A DNA stretch of 64,000 bases from Globomyces pollinis-pini (taxonomy: Eukaryota > Chytridiomycota > Chytridiomycetes > Rhizophydiales > Globomycetaceae). Both the position numbers and the translations under genes were made by a program. Under the pieces are notes generated by a model. The model was not told the origin of the DNA. It saw only the letters and a program-made list of their open reading frames with translations, and ran no database searches. Below, piece after piece: positions 1 through 12,587 of the stretch; position 1 is the stretch's first letter; each line of letters starts with the position of its first letter. Where the stretch lies: assembly GCA_025399215.1 (NCBI GenBank), contig MU621117.1, positions 1-64,000 on the forward strand, given 5' to 3'.

Positions 1-78
1 AGTTCATTGTTTGACCCACCACCACTTCCAGAGAAACCTTACAAGAAACCAAGATGCAAACCAAAGCGTACTTACTAA
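1..78 (+). CDS. C-terminal end of an unidentified protein (partial)
   Basis: Frame 1 is open from the first base to a TAA at 76-78. It encodes 25 residues rich in proline and lysine/arginine (DPPPLPEKP then KKPRCKPKRTY). Other frames and the downstream spacer lack this protein-like composition, so this is probably the basic tail of a gene starting upstream of the window. No family can be named from so short a piece; it could also be chance. Confidence 0.4.
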   Translation, partial: SSLFDPPPLPEKPYKKPRCKPKRTY

Positions 79-445
79 AGTAGTTGATAATAAACTGCAT
101 AACCAAAATTACATTTTGTCCAGCAATTTAAGCTAATCTTTGAGCAGCTTCTAATGAAAATTTTCCCCACTCTTCGAGATACTTAACTACAATTCGACAC
201 TGGACAAGTATTACAACTCTTCTACCAAAACTCAACCTCATCAATAAAAATTTCCTATCATAAAATTTTCGCACGTTATTCAACACACAATGATTCTGAC
301 TTCATTGCTCAATCGTCCTCCGATTGTCGTTACTAGTATCCACCATGTTGCTGTTCAGTTGGTTGGGTACAAATCGATCAAAAAAAACATCAATTTTCCA
401 AACACTTTTCTCAATTTTTCCACTTTCCCTAAAAAAACTTCGCAA
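79..445. other. Intergenic spacer / 5' region of thioredoxin reductase
   Basis: AT-rich, with no convincing gene. An in-frame ATG at 290 lies 52 codons upstream of the start chosen for thioredoxin reductase. The extra peptide is hydrophobic and basic (MILTSLLNRPP...), so it could be an alternative mitochondrial presequence or just untranslated leader. Confidence 0.4.
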
Positions 446-1656
446 ATGGGATTCCTTCAAGATATATTTTCGTACGGAACAGCAGATAATGCATCTGTCG
501 ACCAACCAAATCTGACCAAAAGAACTCCAGTTGATAATGCAGCAGTTCATCATAAATCAGTCATCATTGGAAGTGGGCCTGTAATTTCGTGTTGTTTTTT
601 GATTAGTTAGGCTGGCCATACTGCTGCTATTTACCTCGCCAGAGCCAATGTAGAGCCAGTTATGTATGAAGGTTTCTTGGCTGCAGGAATCGCTGCTGGT
701 GGTCAATTGACCACGACCACCGTATTATCTTTTGCTCTCAATATATTAGGAAGTAGAAAACTTTCCCGGTTTCCCTGAAGGTCTTTCTGGCCCAGAATTA
801 ATGGATAAAGTATGATTGATAGAATGCTAATGGTTGCCTAGATGAAACAACAATCCATTAAGTTCGGCACCAAAGTGATTACAGAAACAATCAGTAAAGT
901 TGATTTCTCAACTGCTCCATTCAGACTTTGGAGAGAAGGCTATGAGACCGAAAGTGATACAATCACTGCTGATACTGTCATTGTTGCCACTGGTGCTACC
1001 GCAAAAAGAGTATGATAAGTTTACTTAATATGCTCAGATGTTTATTGAAGGAGAAGATACATATTGGCAAGCTGGTATTTCTGCTTGTGCAGTTTGTGAT
1101 GGTGCTGTCCCAATTTTCCGAAACAAGCCTTTAGCCGTTGTAGGAGGAGGAGATTCCGCATGTGAGGAAGCCGGATTTTTAACCAAATATGCTTCAAAGG
1201 TTTACTTGTTGGTTCGTCGTGATAAACTTCGTGCTTCAAAAGTGATGCAGGATCGATTACTCAGAAACCCAAAGATTGAAGTTTTGTGGAATCGCGTTCC
1301 TGTCAAGGCTGAAGGAACCCGTCTTTTGCAATCTTTACAACTCAAAAACACTCTCGATGATAGCATTTCTACCCTTGAATGTAATGGTTTATTCTATGCT
1401 ATTGGGCATAAACCAAACACTGATATGTTTAAAGGACAATTGAATTTGGATGAAACTGGTTACGTAAAGGTTTACAAGAACAATGGAACCCCATCTTCAT
1501 ACACAAGTGTTGAAGGTGTGTTTGCTTGTGGTGATGTCCAAGATCACACTTATCGTCAAGCAATTACCGCAGCTGGGTAACATAATTTCATTAACCGTTA
1601 GATCCGGATGTATGGCAGCATTGGACTGTGAACGTTATTTGGAGTCCTTGGAATAA
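446..1656 (+). CDS. TRR1: Thioredoxin reductase (NADPH), low-molecular-weight fungal type
   Basis: Flavoenzyme that passes electrons from NADPH through FAD and a CxxC disulfide to thioredoxin. Splicing introns at 581-610, 722-749, 810-841, 1010-1037 and 1577-1601 (25-32 nt) gives one protein. It has the FAD-binding GxGxxG (VIIGSGPAGHTAA), the [12 protein letters not shown] segment, redox-active CAVCDG, the NADPH-binding [10 protein letters not shown] and the C-terminal [11 protein letters not shown] motif. The stop is TAA at 1654-1656. The ATG at 446 gives a short extension ([11 protein letters not shown]) before the core; an upstream in-frame ATG at 290 would add 52 residues and might direct a mitochondrial form. 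The family is certain; the exact start is not. Confidence 0.95.
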
Positions 1657-1766
1657 ATCATCACATTTACTTTGTCTATTTACGCAATAAAGTATCTATT
1701 CTGTTGAAACATTAAGAATGAATTGACATTATTTATTTATAATTATGATTTCTGTGAGGGAACTTT

Positions 1767-2872
1767 TTATATAAACCCACCAGTTCGTTGCTTAATTACT
1801 CTTTTAATGTAAGCAGCGCGTTCTTCACTAAAACGCTTCTCTTGATTAAATATATTTGAGAAAAGAGTATTCACTCGTTTTCCATCCATTCTGGTTCTGA
1901 TTTCCGTTAACTCACCTGATGATTAAGAACAAATCATTCTTACCTAATTCCTCCTTCATTTGCACAAATGTGGAAGATGCTTTGAAGTCATTCCATGTAC
2001 CATCCAGAAGTATACGAGTTTCGTCCCCTGCGCTAGCAAAGCAATGAATATCAGGCTCTTTAATCAAATTCTTTACGATTTCTCTGGATTTATATGTCAG
2101 ATTCAACTCAAATAATGAATCTTTTTTCATGTAAGTTTGAAATAGATGCTTTGCAAAGTAAGGAAGGTTTGGCAAGTTCATAGTTTCATAAGCATCTAGT
2201 TCTAGTATAAAGAGCTAAAATTTAGAGAACGAATATTACCAGATTTTCAACACATTGCGTTTGTTGAAGGAAAGACAAAAAATAAATCAAGGGATATACA
2301 CTAATTAGTAACTTTCCTAATCCTTCAGCCTCAATAGTTGCAACCGATATATCGAAAAAAGTAGTCAAGTGGAAAGGAGATTTTGGTGATGGAGTCTTTT
2401 GGAACAATTCAGAATGTGTACCAGCAAATGTCCCAGACGTTGAAATTGTGCTTAACGATTTGGAGACGCGCAAGTGTTTAGTAGGTTGTAAATCAGGCGT
2501 GGGTTTCTGCTGTACTCCACCATAAAATGCATTTAATTTTTGACGAGAGCCAACTCCAGAGGTTATTGGTAGATTCTCTTCCCCAAAAAAGTTTAAAACC
2601 TTCTTTTTAGATGCAATTGTGTCAGTGGTGTATAAAACATCAACAGAGCCAACCGCACGAAGTCGCTTTTGGTTTCCCACTGCCCTCCTCATACTTTTTG
2701 GTGGTCGTTGAGGTACAGGTTTAGAATCTTGATTGGTTGAGATCAGTTTTTCTTTCTTAATCAAACCATCTGAAGAATCTGTTGACACAAATGATTCTGA
2801 TATAGAAGGTCTTGGCTTATCCGGGAGTTCACCAAAAAACCTCTCTAGCTTTTCCAGTGATTTATCTTTCAT
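1767..2872 (-). CDS. RGS-domain protein with N-terminal FFG motifs
   Basis: Predicted regulator of heterotrimeric G-protein signalling (GTPase-accelerating domain). Splicing the introns at 2215-2239 (25 nt) and 1916-1943 (28 nt) restores an RGS domain: CVENLLFILELDAYETM, then NLTYKSREIVKNLI, then IHCFASAGDETRILLD, ending at TAA 1767. The N-terminal 200 residues are low-complexity with three related motifs (KLERFFGE, VLNFFGEE, KLNAFYGG). Such Leu-x-x-Phe-Phe-Gly motifs are known to me from some signalling proteins, but their role here is unknown. The RGS half fits the family by conserved E-N-L and helix pattern; substrate G-alpha unknown. Confidence 0.8.
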
Positions 2873-3493
2873 ATAACAAATTATAGGAAAGTTGTAACAG
2901 AGTTGATATCAAACAGTGGCTCATCAATGGCTGTTTCTCCATGACTGGATTTACTTGACAGTTCTACCGACAATGAAAATTATCCGGTGATAATGTATCT
3001 AAAAACACAAGGGAATCATAGTCTTATTGGCAACATTTGGTGTATTAATAGTTTTTGAGTAAAGTGTTTCAATTCAATGGTTCTAAGGATCGGAAATTAG
3101 TCTCCTGTTCACAAATAATTGAAATGCCATTGTTGTAGGGAGTAGTAGGATTGATACTATAGAGTTGAATCTATCCAACTTGATAGGATTTTTTTTAGGT
3201 GAAGCACGAGATGGGATAATCGAAAAGGAAATCGTACAGGCGGAGAAGTTTGGATTAACAGTCAATACAATATAATATTCATGATATGATATGATAATGG
3301 CACGTATAGTAGGATCATAGCTTAAAATTTGAGATTATAGAAAACAGAATACCCTTGCTAAAAACTCAAAACATCAATTTTGAGAATATCAAAAGAATTT
3401 GTCAACCAAGTATGTCTTTAAAGTATTAATTGCTCATTCAATATTATCATAGTGTTACAACGCGAACTTGATTTTTTCTTCCAAACAACAAGG
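2873..3493. other. Intergenic region between RGS gene and calcineurin A
   Basis: Divergent spacer of about 620 bp. Short open frames exist (for example 3083-3265 on the minus strand) but have no family signature or splice support. Short AT-rich ATGATATG-type repeats lie near 3280. Nothing else was recognised. Confidence 0.4.
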
Positions 3494-5400
<1,907 letters not shown>

Positions 5401-5467
5401 AATTGCAAATGTTTTCCAACAATTTATCCTTTAACTCTGCAACTACCTGGATTTGTGAGAATTTTTA

Positions 5468-6893
5468 TTACAAAATGGCTACATAAGTAATGTAAAGGAG
5501 CTGCATCAAGTATGAGAAAGGTTCTGTGTCTGTTCCTTGATTCTTTGATGTTTGAGAGATAGAAGGAGTAATAGTCAAAGTGTCGACAATTTCATCATTC
5601 TGATTATTGGTTGACTTGGCTTTCTGAATAATTTTAGGATATCCATCAGGAGATGAATTACAACCACATCCCAAAGCAAATGAGACACGTCCATTTAAGC
5701 GATCTAGTACAATATGATATGCAGAAAAAATAGGTAATCCTAATACTGCAAAATCATCACCACCACCAACTACCAACATATTAACTAGATGGTTAATCAT
5801 TTTTGTATAAATTACTATATCCAGTAGTATCATATTGAATGTACTGACGAGGTCCAATTACCAACTCTATATCCCCTAGATCTGATGTAATTACAAATGA
5901 TAATGATGGTAGAAGATTCCAATTTATCTCATCTTTAGAGATTTGAATGGCACCTTGTGCATCCAAGAACGCACTGAAGTAATAAGCTTCTGAAGTAATA
6001 GTTTTAGAAAATCCTCCACTTGCTTTGATTTTGTTTTGTAAATCTACAACTATTGAATCAGGTAGTACAATCACAGAAGTACAAGAGTCTAAAATAGACC
6101 ATGCATAACCTGCACTAAATTTCTTTGAAGCCGCTTGGAACTGTTTCGGTAATGTTTGTGATGATCCAGAGATGGAGATTGACTTGACATTTAATGTGAA
6201 ATACGATTTAAATGGAATACTGATTGTGACAGAACGACCACCACAATCAGTGTAAGGTGTTTCATTTCCAAAATCAATCCATGATTTACTCTGCATAGTG
6301 TATGGACATCCATGAAGAGCGATTTCATTCTTCTTTATTTGTCCATTTTTAAACCATGCGTCCATAACTGTAGGTGGATTTGCATGTAATTCACTGATGA
6401 TTGGAAACGCGAGACCCATTAGTCCTTGAGATGGACTACCAGATGTAAAAACGGGAGTTTTACTTTGCTTAGTCATAAGTGCAACAGGTGATTGTCCCAT
6501 CAGATTGGTTCCGTGAATTCCTAATGGAATTTCCACTTCGTGACCTAACCAATAACTACCATCTGCATAGCTGGAACGCAATTCTGTTGAATTCACACCT
6601 ATATCATATTTAATACTATCCCCAGCGTAGTTGTTCAAACTAGAATGTGGTAATGCTGTATCACTAGATCCAGTATCCAGTTGCACAATATACTACTAAT
6701 CAGATTGAAATCTTACTTCATTATTCGCTGCATTGATTCTAGTCAAAAAGCATGATGCAAATCCTCCAGTGACTGGTGCTAACACTTTTCCTTGTAGGTT
6801 TGGGTTCAAACGCGGTGTGATTGGTTGTTCAATCTCAAAACTTTGTTGGACACCATACACACCCACTATAGTTGTTGCTACAAGTAAAAACAT
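5468..6893 (-). CDS. Aspartic protease A (pepsin family A1-like), secreted/surface
   Basis: Member of a five-gene local family. Begins with a hydrophobic signal peptide (MFLLVATTIVGVYG). Introns at 6693-6716 (24 nt) and about 5808-5838 (31 nt) are removed. The first catalytic motif is intact (QLDTGSSDT), the flap reads YADGSYW, and the second Asp lies in ILDSCTSVI, where the usual DTGT/DSGT Gly is Cys. A family-specific block HGCPYTMQSKSWIDFGN follows the active-site lobe. The C-terminal domain (VLGLPIFSAYHI) is followed by a Thr/Ser-rich stretch and a hydrophobic end (LMQLLYITYVAIL) that could be a GPI-anchor signal (inference). An ATG at 6893 is used; upstream in-frame codons have no ATG. 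Confidence 0.88.
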
Positions 6894-7089
6894 CAATTGA
6901 TATTTTAAAATTAAATGTTGCAAATTATATTGAAGTTTTGTAAATAATCAACAAAAACCTTATAAACAATTCAATGAAAATCGGCAAACAAATTGCTTGA
7001 ATAATTTTCTTTTATCTATTATTTTAGACTAGCAAGAATGAAGCCATGATGGAAATGGATATTAAGATCCCTACTGATGAGTGAAAATA

Positions 7090-8456
7090 TTAGTTACAAT
7101 TCGGGTTTGTACTCATCCATACCGAATTATTAGGCGCTAAGAGTTACCAAATAAGTAAACTTACGAACTATTCCAGTAGTGATATTAACATCTTTTCCAA
7201 CAATCATTGGATATCCATCAGTTGAAAGGCTACAATCACAACCAAGTCGAAAAGTGATTGTACCATCAGCTCGGTTGAGAGTTATATGATAGGCTGAAAA
7301 TATAGGAAGTCCAAGTATTGCATATTTATCGTCTCCGGTTACAACCAAGAAATTGACTACCAGTTAGCTACTGTGATATTACGATAACCAGCGGTATCAT
7401 ATTGAAGATACTGCTTTGGGCCAAGTACGAGTAGAACTTCTCCAATGTTGGATGTAATTCTAAATCCAAGTGTAGGGAATTTACTCCATTTTATATCCGA
7501 ACTTGGTATTTTGACGGAAACTCTTCCTGTCAAAAACTTATCAAAGTTAGCGTCTGAAGTTAAACTAGTGCTGAATCCGCCACTAGCTTTAATAGATGCA
7601 GCAAATGCTGATTGAATTGAACTAGGAAGCAATATAACAGATGTGCAAGAATCCAATATGGACCAACTTCTACCTGCAGTGTTGCTACTGGTAGACTGAA
7701 ATCTAGTAGGGAATGGTTGAGATTTTCCTAAGATCTCTATTCCGATAAGATTTAATGTAAAGTAAGATTTGTATGGGACACTAATGGTAACCGACTGATT
7801 TCCACATTCAGTGAATGGTGTATCGTTTCCAAAGTCAATCCAAGATTTCGATTTTGAAGAGTAGGGACAAGAATGAAATGAAACTTCATTTCTTATTAGT
7901 TTATTGGCTGCCCATGTATCCATCATTGTTTTTGGATTAAAGTTATCAAATTGACTGAGTGAATCAAATCCTATTCCCAACAAACCATTGATAGGATCCC
8001 CATCCATAAATTGTGGCGATTCACTCTGCGAAGTAGCTATCCCTACAGGGACTGAGATGTTCAGGATTGTATTTGGCACAGTCAATGGTAGCATCACTCC
8101 AAAACCTTTCCAGGACGAGCCATCTCCATAGGTTGATGTGGAAATCACAGCACTCGATGGAACAGTGTAGTCAACTGTAGGACCCTTGTAGGCATTTATA
8201 CCCGTAATAGGAAGCACCGTATCTGATGAACCAGTATCTATTTGAAGCAAAAACTAATGGATAAATCATTGGCAACCTTTACGTTTTTGTTTTGAACAAT
8301 GAATTCAGTCAAAAAGCATGTTTGAAATCCACCAATCACATCTGCTTTGACTCTACCTTGAAACATATTGAAGCTCTCCTTGTTGTTTGGTTGAGGAATA
8401 TAACCATCCATTCTGACGCAGACAGTTTCCAAAATCAGAGTCCATAAGAGCATCAT
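7090..8456 (-). CDS. Aspartic protease B (pepsin family A1-like), secreted
   Basis: Tandem neighbour and close relative of protease A. Signal-peptide-like start MMLLWTLILETVCV. The intron at 8254-8282 (29 nt) sits at the same place as in A, just before the first active-site strand (LLQIDTGSSDT). The flap is YGDGSSW and the second catalytic motif ILDSCTSVI. A 26-nt intron precedes the C-terminal segment YAILGLPIFSAYHI. A third candidate 28-nt intron near 7139-7166 would extend the tail to a TAA at 7090; without it the frame stops at 7130. No hydrophobic C-terminal tail is seen, so B is more likely freely secreted than anchored (inference). Confidence 0.87.
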
Positions 8457-8613
8457 ATTTTGAAAATTGAAATTGTTGATAGGAACGCGTTGTTGAAGTC
8501 TAAATTTTTTTTATTAAATACAAGTTTAATACATCGTAAGTTTGACGATCATTAACATTAGTAGAGAGATAAAGAAAAGCATTAGAGTTAAATATATGTA
8601 TATTAATCAACTA

Positions 8614-9307
8614 TTAGGTAAAACTTTTCTTTGTCAATGTTGCCAACAAGGCTGGATCAAATGTCTCTTCTTCTTCTAGGGGCAATTGATCAGAAAAAGT
8701 AGACTTATTTCCAACAATGTCTGAATTAGTTTGCAGGCTTTGTCCCAATCCTTTAACATTAAGAGGATCAACCAAGCTCCTGCTGAAATTTTCTGGTTGT
8801 GTTATATTTCTGGTTGCTGAGAAGAAGTTTTCATCGACAGACATCATTACGGTGGAAGGTTGAGGAATATTTTCAGGTGATGGTGGTGTAAAAAGAATCT
8901 CTAGATAAAACAAAGTCTAATAGATAATTACCTCTTGTGGAGGCATATTAGCAGAAGTCATCATTGATATTTGTTCAGGAGTTAACAACTCTGCATCTGT
9001 TTGTTGGTCCTGGTCAAACAACAAATCTTGTTGATCATACGTAGGAACAGATTGATAGGAATTTTTTGAATTTTTTGATTTGAACCTAAATAAAGCAGCT
9101 AAATCATTCCAAATAGAATTTCGAGGTTGTTGTTGTGAAAAAGGGGAAGTACCCGCTAGAAATGAAATCAATTGTAAATAGAATACGTCTAGCTAAAAGG
9201 TTTTCGAATTCCAAATCATCTATTTCATCGTAATCATAAATCGGTAGCTGCCTGTTGGATTGAAAGCAGCAAAGGCATGATTTCAAACATTCCGTTATAA
9301 AACTCAT
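8614..9307 (-). CDS. Small uncharacterised protein with Cys-rich N-terminus
   Basis: Not recognised. Two introns (about 31 and 33 nt) join three exons. The N-terminus is short, hydrophobic and cysteine-rich (ITECLKSCLCCF), which would suit palmitoylation and membrane attachment (inference). It is followed by an acidic patch (YDYDEIDDLEFENLLA) and a Gln/Ser/Pro-rich middle with PEQISMMTSANMPPQE. No transmembrane segment or catalytic motif is visible. The ATG at 9307 is the first in frame. Divergent to the 9689 gene. The exon 2/3 junction is ambiguous: two AG acceptors keep the frame. Confidence 0.55.
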
Positions 9308-9436
9308 CAAATTTAAATGAAAAAAACAAACAACAGTCTTTCCAATTAGTTTGAAAACCCTGGATTTATGCTGATTCTTAGACCGAATATCATGGAATGA
9401 AACTGAAGGATTAATCCTATTTCACAAGGATTCTGT

Positions 9437-9444
9437 GAAGTTTC
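9437..9444 (+). promoter_or_regulatory. Heat-shock-element-like GAAnnTTC
   Basis: GAAGTTTC, flanked by further TTC and GAA triplets (TTCTGTGAAGTTTCCGAA), resembling an imperfect heat shock element about 250 bp upstream of the 9689 start. The outer triplets are not in ideal spacing. Confidence 0.35.
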
Positions 9445-9624
9445 CGAACTCCAATTCCCTTGTTTAATCGTTATTTAGCCACCAATGATTCACAAAGAAA
9501 CACCCTAAATCCCCCATTACCTCTTTGTGGAAAAATTGCTCAGAAGCAACGCAAAAGTCGCAATTAGGGACGTGGGTAGTGGATGATACGTGGCCGGATT
9601 ATAATTTTTCCATAGAATGGACTA

Positions 9625-9632
9625 GAAGGTTC
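9625..9632 (+). promoter_or_regulatory. Heat-shock-element-like GAAnnTTC
   Basis: GAAGGTTC, two inverted 5-bp HSF units, 26 bp upstream of the TATA box of the 9689 gene. Confidence 0.4.
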
Positions 9633-9650
9633 CCAAGTATTCTCATGGCC

Positions 9651-9657
9651 TATAAAT
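9651..9657 (+). promoter_or_regulatory. TATA box
   Basis: TATAAAT 38 bp before the ATG at 9689. If transcription starts about 30 bp downstream, the 5' leader is only a few bases long. Confidence 0.5.
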
Positions 9658-9688
9658 GCCCATATTTAGCCAGCATTGATCTATCAAA

Positions 9689-11212
9689 ATGTATTTCCAT
9701 TTAACCCCTTCTGATTATAACACTCAACGTATTCGTCGATTTGTCCATCCTAGAGATGTGTATGGCCATTTCAACGCACACCCTGGCATGCAACCAATCA
9801 TTGTTGTGAATAAAGGATATCAGCAACCAATGTACTCCCCAGAAGAAGAATATTATCATGTGCAAGACCGACCTACCAACTATGACCATTACAATGGCTA
9901 TCCAATCGAGCAACCTCATCAACCTTCTGGTTGGGTTCCTCATGGCTACCCAGATCGAATTCCAATTGATTATATCAGAAAACGAGGTTATCCACCACGT
10001 CGTGCTCCTCAACCACCTGTGAACTACCGTCATCCATATGTTTCTCCCAGCCAAGATGCATACTATCCTGATCAATACTATGAAGATGAACGGTATCACA
10101 ATGCTCAACGTCCTGAGATCTATGGAAGACGTTATGCGACACCTGAACATGAACCAGTCGCTCATCAACAAACAAGCAAGTTGGAAAAGCTGGAACGTTC
10201 ATTGGTAGAAAAACTTGAAGTAGTAGATAAGTTAATTGATCGATTATCTCAAATCCCGGCCGATGTGCCAAAAGAATCTGTGAATCCTCGAACTCAACCC
10301 CAAGTCAAAGATGTGAAGCCAACCCGATGTGGATTTAAACAACCTAAAGCATCTTCAATCCCCATTACAGTTTTTTTCCAAAAGGTCAACAACACTGGCG
10401 AAAATCAATCTCAAGAAAAAACCCAAGTAAAAGCAAAAGATGATTCTGGCTTATCAATGATTGAAAAACTTGCTGCTAAAAGTGAACCTATCGTAGAAAA
10501 GAAAACAAAAGGCAAGGAACCAACTGCTCCAAAGCAGAAGGAAGACAAGTCTTCTCGACTCTCTATGATTGAAAAACTCTCCAGCCAAAGTGAACCTGTA
10601 GTCATTAAAGTAACTGATGACGCCAAGACGGAACAAGAAACTGTTTCCAAAGTTAGTGTCAAGGATACTAATGAAGATACTGACGATGATCCATTTGTCA
10701 GACAAATTGCCATGGCTCGCAATTCCATCAGCTCTCAATTGGCTGTTGAAGATGAGGATGATGGTCAAGATGAAAAACCCTTGGCAGACACTGTAGAATC
10801 TATTACTGCTTCAGTTACTATTCATGAAGAATCAGCAGAACCTCACAAAGAATCAGCAGAACCTTACAAAGAATCAACGGACCCTCATGACGAATCAACA
10901 GACCCGTCTCGTTCCCACTCCGAATCGAACAATTTAAAAGAAAACGTGGGAGCGGAACTATTAAATGAAGAACCTGTGACACAGAATGAAGATAAAGAAA
11001 ATGTGACTATATATGAAGGAGGGCATAAAAGTGTACAAGATAATGATCAAGAACCGCGAAATGTAATTCCGACGGATGATTTAGACAATGTAAATGAAAC
11101 CGCTCCAAATCAAGATATGGTACAAGTTGAGTTGACTGACAGCTCTGATAAAGCGAAAACCGAATCAAACGATGGGGATCATGATTGGGTAATACATGAA
11201 GAAAACAAGTGA
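9689..11212 (+). CDS. Disordered Tyr/Pro-rich then acidic protein, possibly stress-related
   Basis: Single 507-codon exon, unusual among its intron-rich neighbours. Residues 1-160 are rich in Tyr, Pro, His and Arg. A predicted helix follows near 163-190 (SKLEKLERSLVEKLEVVDKL). Next comes a folded-looking patch (TRCGFKQPKASSIPITVFF) and two copies of a short motif (LSMIEKLAAKSEP and LSMIEKLSSQSEP). The C-terminal third is acidic with EESAEPHKESAEP-type repeats and ends DHDWVIHEENK. No enzymatic domain was recognised; a BAG-like chaperone adaptor was considered but not supported. The promoter carries heat-shock-like elements and a clear TATA box, suggesting stress induction (inference). Confidence 0.8.
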   Translation: MYFHLTPSDYNTQRIRRFVHPRDVYGHFNAHPGMQPIIVVNKGYQQPMYSPEEEYYHVQDRPTNYDHYNGYPIEQPHQPSGWVPHGYPDRIPIDYIRKRGYPPRRAPQPPVNYRHPYVSPSQDAYYPDQYYEDERYHNAQRPEIYGRRYATPEHEPVAHQQTSKLEKLERSLVEKLEVVDKLIDRLSQIPADVPKESVNPRTQPQVKDVKPTRCGFKQPKASSIPITVFFQKVNNTGENQSQEKTQVKAKDDSGLSMIEKLAAKSEPIVEKKTKGKEPTAPKQKEDKSSRLSMIEKLSSQSEPVVIKVTDDAKTEQETVSKVSVKDTNEDTDDDPFVRQIAMARNSISSQLAVEDEDDGQDEKPLADTVESITASVTIHEESAEPHKESAEPYKESTDPHDESTDPSRSHSESNNLKENVGAELLNEEPVTQNEDKENVTIYEGGHKSVQDNDQEPRNVIPTDDLDNVNETAPNQDMVQVELTDSSDKAKTESNDGDHDWVIHEENK

Positions 11213-11299
11213 AATACCAATTTGTAACTACATATCTATCTATCTGTTTTGTTTTAAGAATAAAAATTATAAAATGAATATTTCACTTGGTATTATCAT

Positions 11300-12276
11300 T
11301 TATTGAGTTAATTTTTCTAATTTAAACGATCGGGCATGAAACAACTTTCTAGATTCTTTGAAGGCTTTGATAAATTCATCTTCAGTTAACTTTCCTTCAA
11401 GATAACTTGTAGCACTTAATTCTGTCATATCTTCTGATGTAGCAACCATTTGCCGCAGTTGTTCAGTAATATATTCTGATCCAAATCGCTAAAACTGTGA
11501 AGGAAAATAAATATACCACTAATTCTTTTTGTTGTTCTTGTAATAAATCGTCCAGTTGTTCACGATGCTTTACATTTATCTCTTGTAACGCTTTAATTCT
11601 TGTTTGTAGATCCTTGATTTCATCTTCACGGTTTAAATTGGTTTCTATAAGATGAACAAATAAATCTATCGTACTAGCAATTTCATTATTTTTCTCCAAC
11701 AAACTATCTTGCATCTCCTTATTGGGTTTGACTTGATCTAAAGAATAAAAGTATTCTGCAAAAGCATTATCATCCAACAATAAATCTTCCAATTCTTGAT
11801 TTCTAATGATCAACGTTATTAAATAGTTACGTTTTTGTATCTAATCCAATAAACTCTAATTCCTGAGTTGGCAATGTTGTAGGAGATGGTATTGATTGTT
11901 CAACAGGTTTAGAATATTGATTTGACCTACCAAATTAAAGGTGGTAACGTTACGTCATCACATTAATTACAGGAGGATTCATTGAAAACTCTAGCAATAA
12001 TTCCTCAATGACTTTTCCTAGACTCGAGTGTAGTGACCACTTTATAATGCGATCATTTGCCAAAACACCATTTTTAAACCAAGGGTGATTAATAGCAGGT
12101 TTCACTTCGATTGAAGGTTTAACTTCAGGAAAATGAGAGGGTAAATGGATGAATATATGCAGTACTTGAGAGGGTAAATGACAAACAATTTGGTAGTAGG
12201 ATTGACCTACTTGCTTTGGATCAAATACAGCTAAAGATTCGATTTGTTTTAATCTGAGTTGATCTATACTTGACAT
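11300..12276 (-). CDS. VPS37: ESCRT-I subunit VPS37 (UEV-like plus Mod(r) domain, VPS37A type)
   Basis: Part of the ESCRT-I complex that sorts ubiquitinated cargo at endosomes. Introns at 11927-11953, 11803-11830 and 11489-11516 (27-28 nt) are removed. The N-terminal half resembles the UEV-like domain of VPS37A, with ILHIFIHLP-type strands, NHPWFKNG and SSLGKVIEELLLEFSMNPP. The C-terminal half is a Mod(r) coiled coil beginning LEDLLLDDNAFAEYF and ending SYLEGKLTEDEFIKAF, ESRKLFHARSFKLEKL. The stop is TAA at 11300 and the ATG is at 12276. The two-domain layout argues for the VPS37A-like branch rather than a VPS37B/C type. Identification is from pattern recognition of both domains. Confidence 0.85.
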
Positions 12277-12587
12277 TAAAATCGGAGGTTAAAGACCGAT
12301 GGATTGAATGATAAAAATTGATAGATGTTTGGGTTCCTAACGTTAAGCAGAAAAAGTCTGGAAAAGGAAGGACCCAGTCCTTTAAAAGAACATCAACAGG
12401 TCAATAGATTCCAAGACCAAATACACAGACCAATTGAATTACTCGTTCCTTACCGAATCACAAGACTACTAATACCCATTGTATGCACTCGGATTACCTC
12501 ATTGTTGTTCCTACCAAATTGTTTCATGCAATGGGCTTGTTGATTTGGATGCCGCCATGAACGAATTGGCTTCTTCCCATTCTTGTC
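12277..12587. other. Divergent intergenic region VPS37 / KCH-1
   Basis: An ATG-started frame of 72 codons at 12325-12543 has a hydrophobic end (RITSLLFLPNCF), but no splice junction connects it to the channel gene and it has no recognisable family. Treated as non-coding. Confidence 0.35.

Larger units (their letters stand above)
9308..9688. other. Divergent promoter region with heat-shock-element-like and TATA motifs
   Basis: 380 bp without genes between the Cys-rich small protein (minus) and the Tyr/Pro-rich protein (plus). Holds two GAAnnTTC motifs and a TATA box listed separately. Confidence 0.5.

Noticed and set aside
302..553. Minus-strand and shifted plus-strand frames over the start of thioredoxin reductase
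   Set aside because: Shadows of the true coding exon; no family signal.
3083..3265. 60-codon minus-strand frame
   Set aside because: Low-complexity, no splice partners, no recognisable motif, sits in an intergenic region.
12325..12543. 72-codon ATG frame with hydrophobic end before KCH copy 1
   Set aside because: No GT..AG path joins it to the channel gene, and copy 2 has no matching upstream exon.
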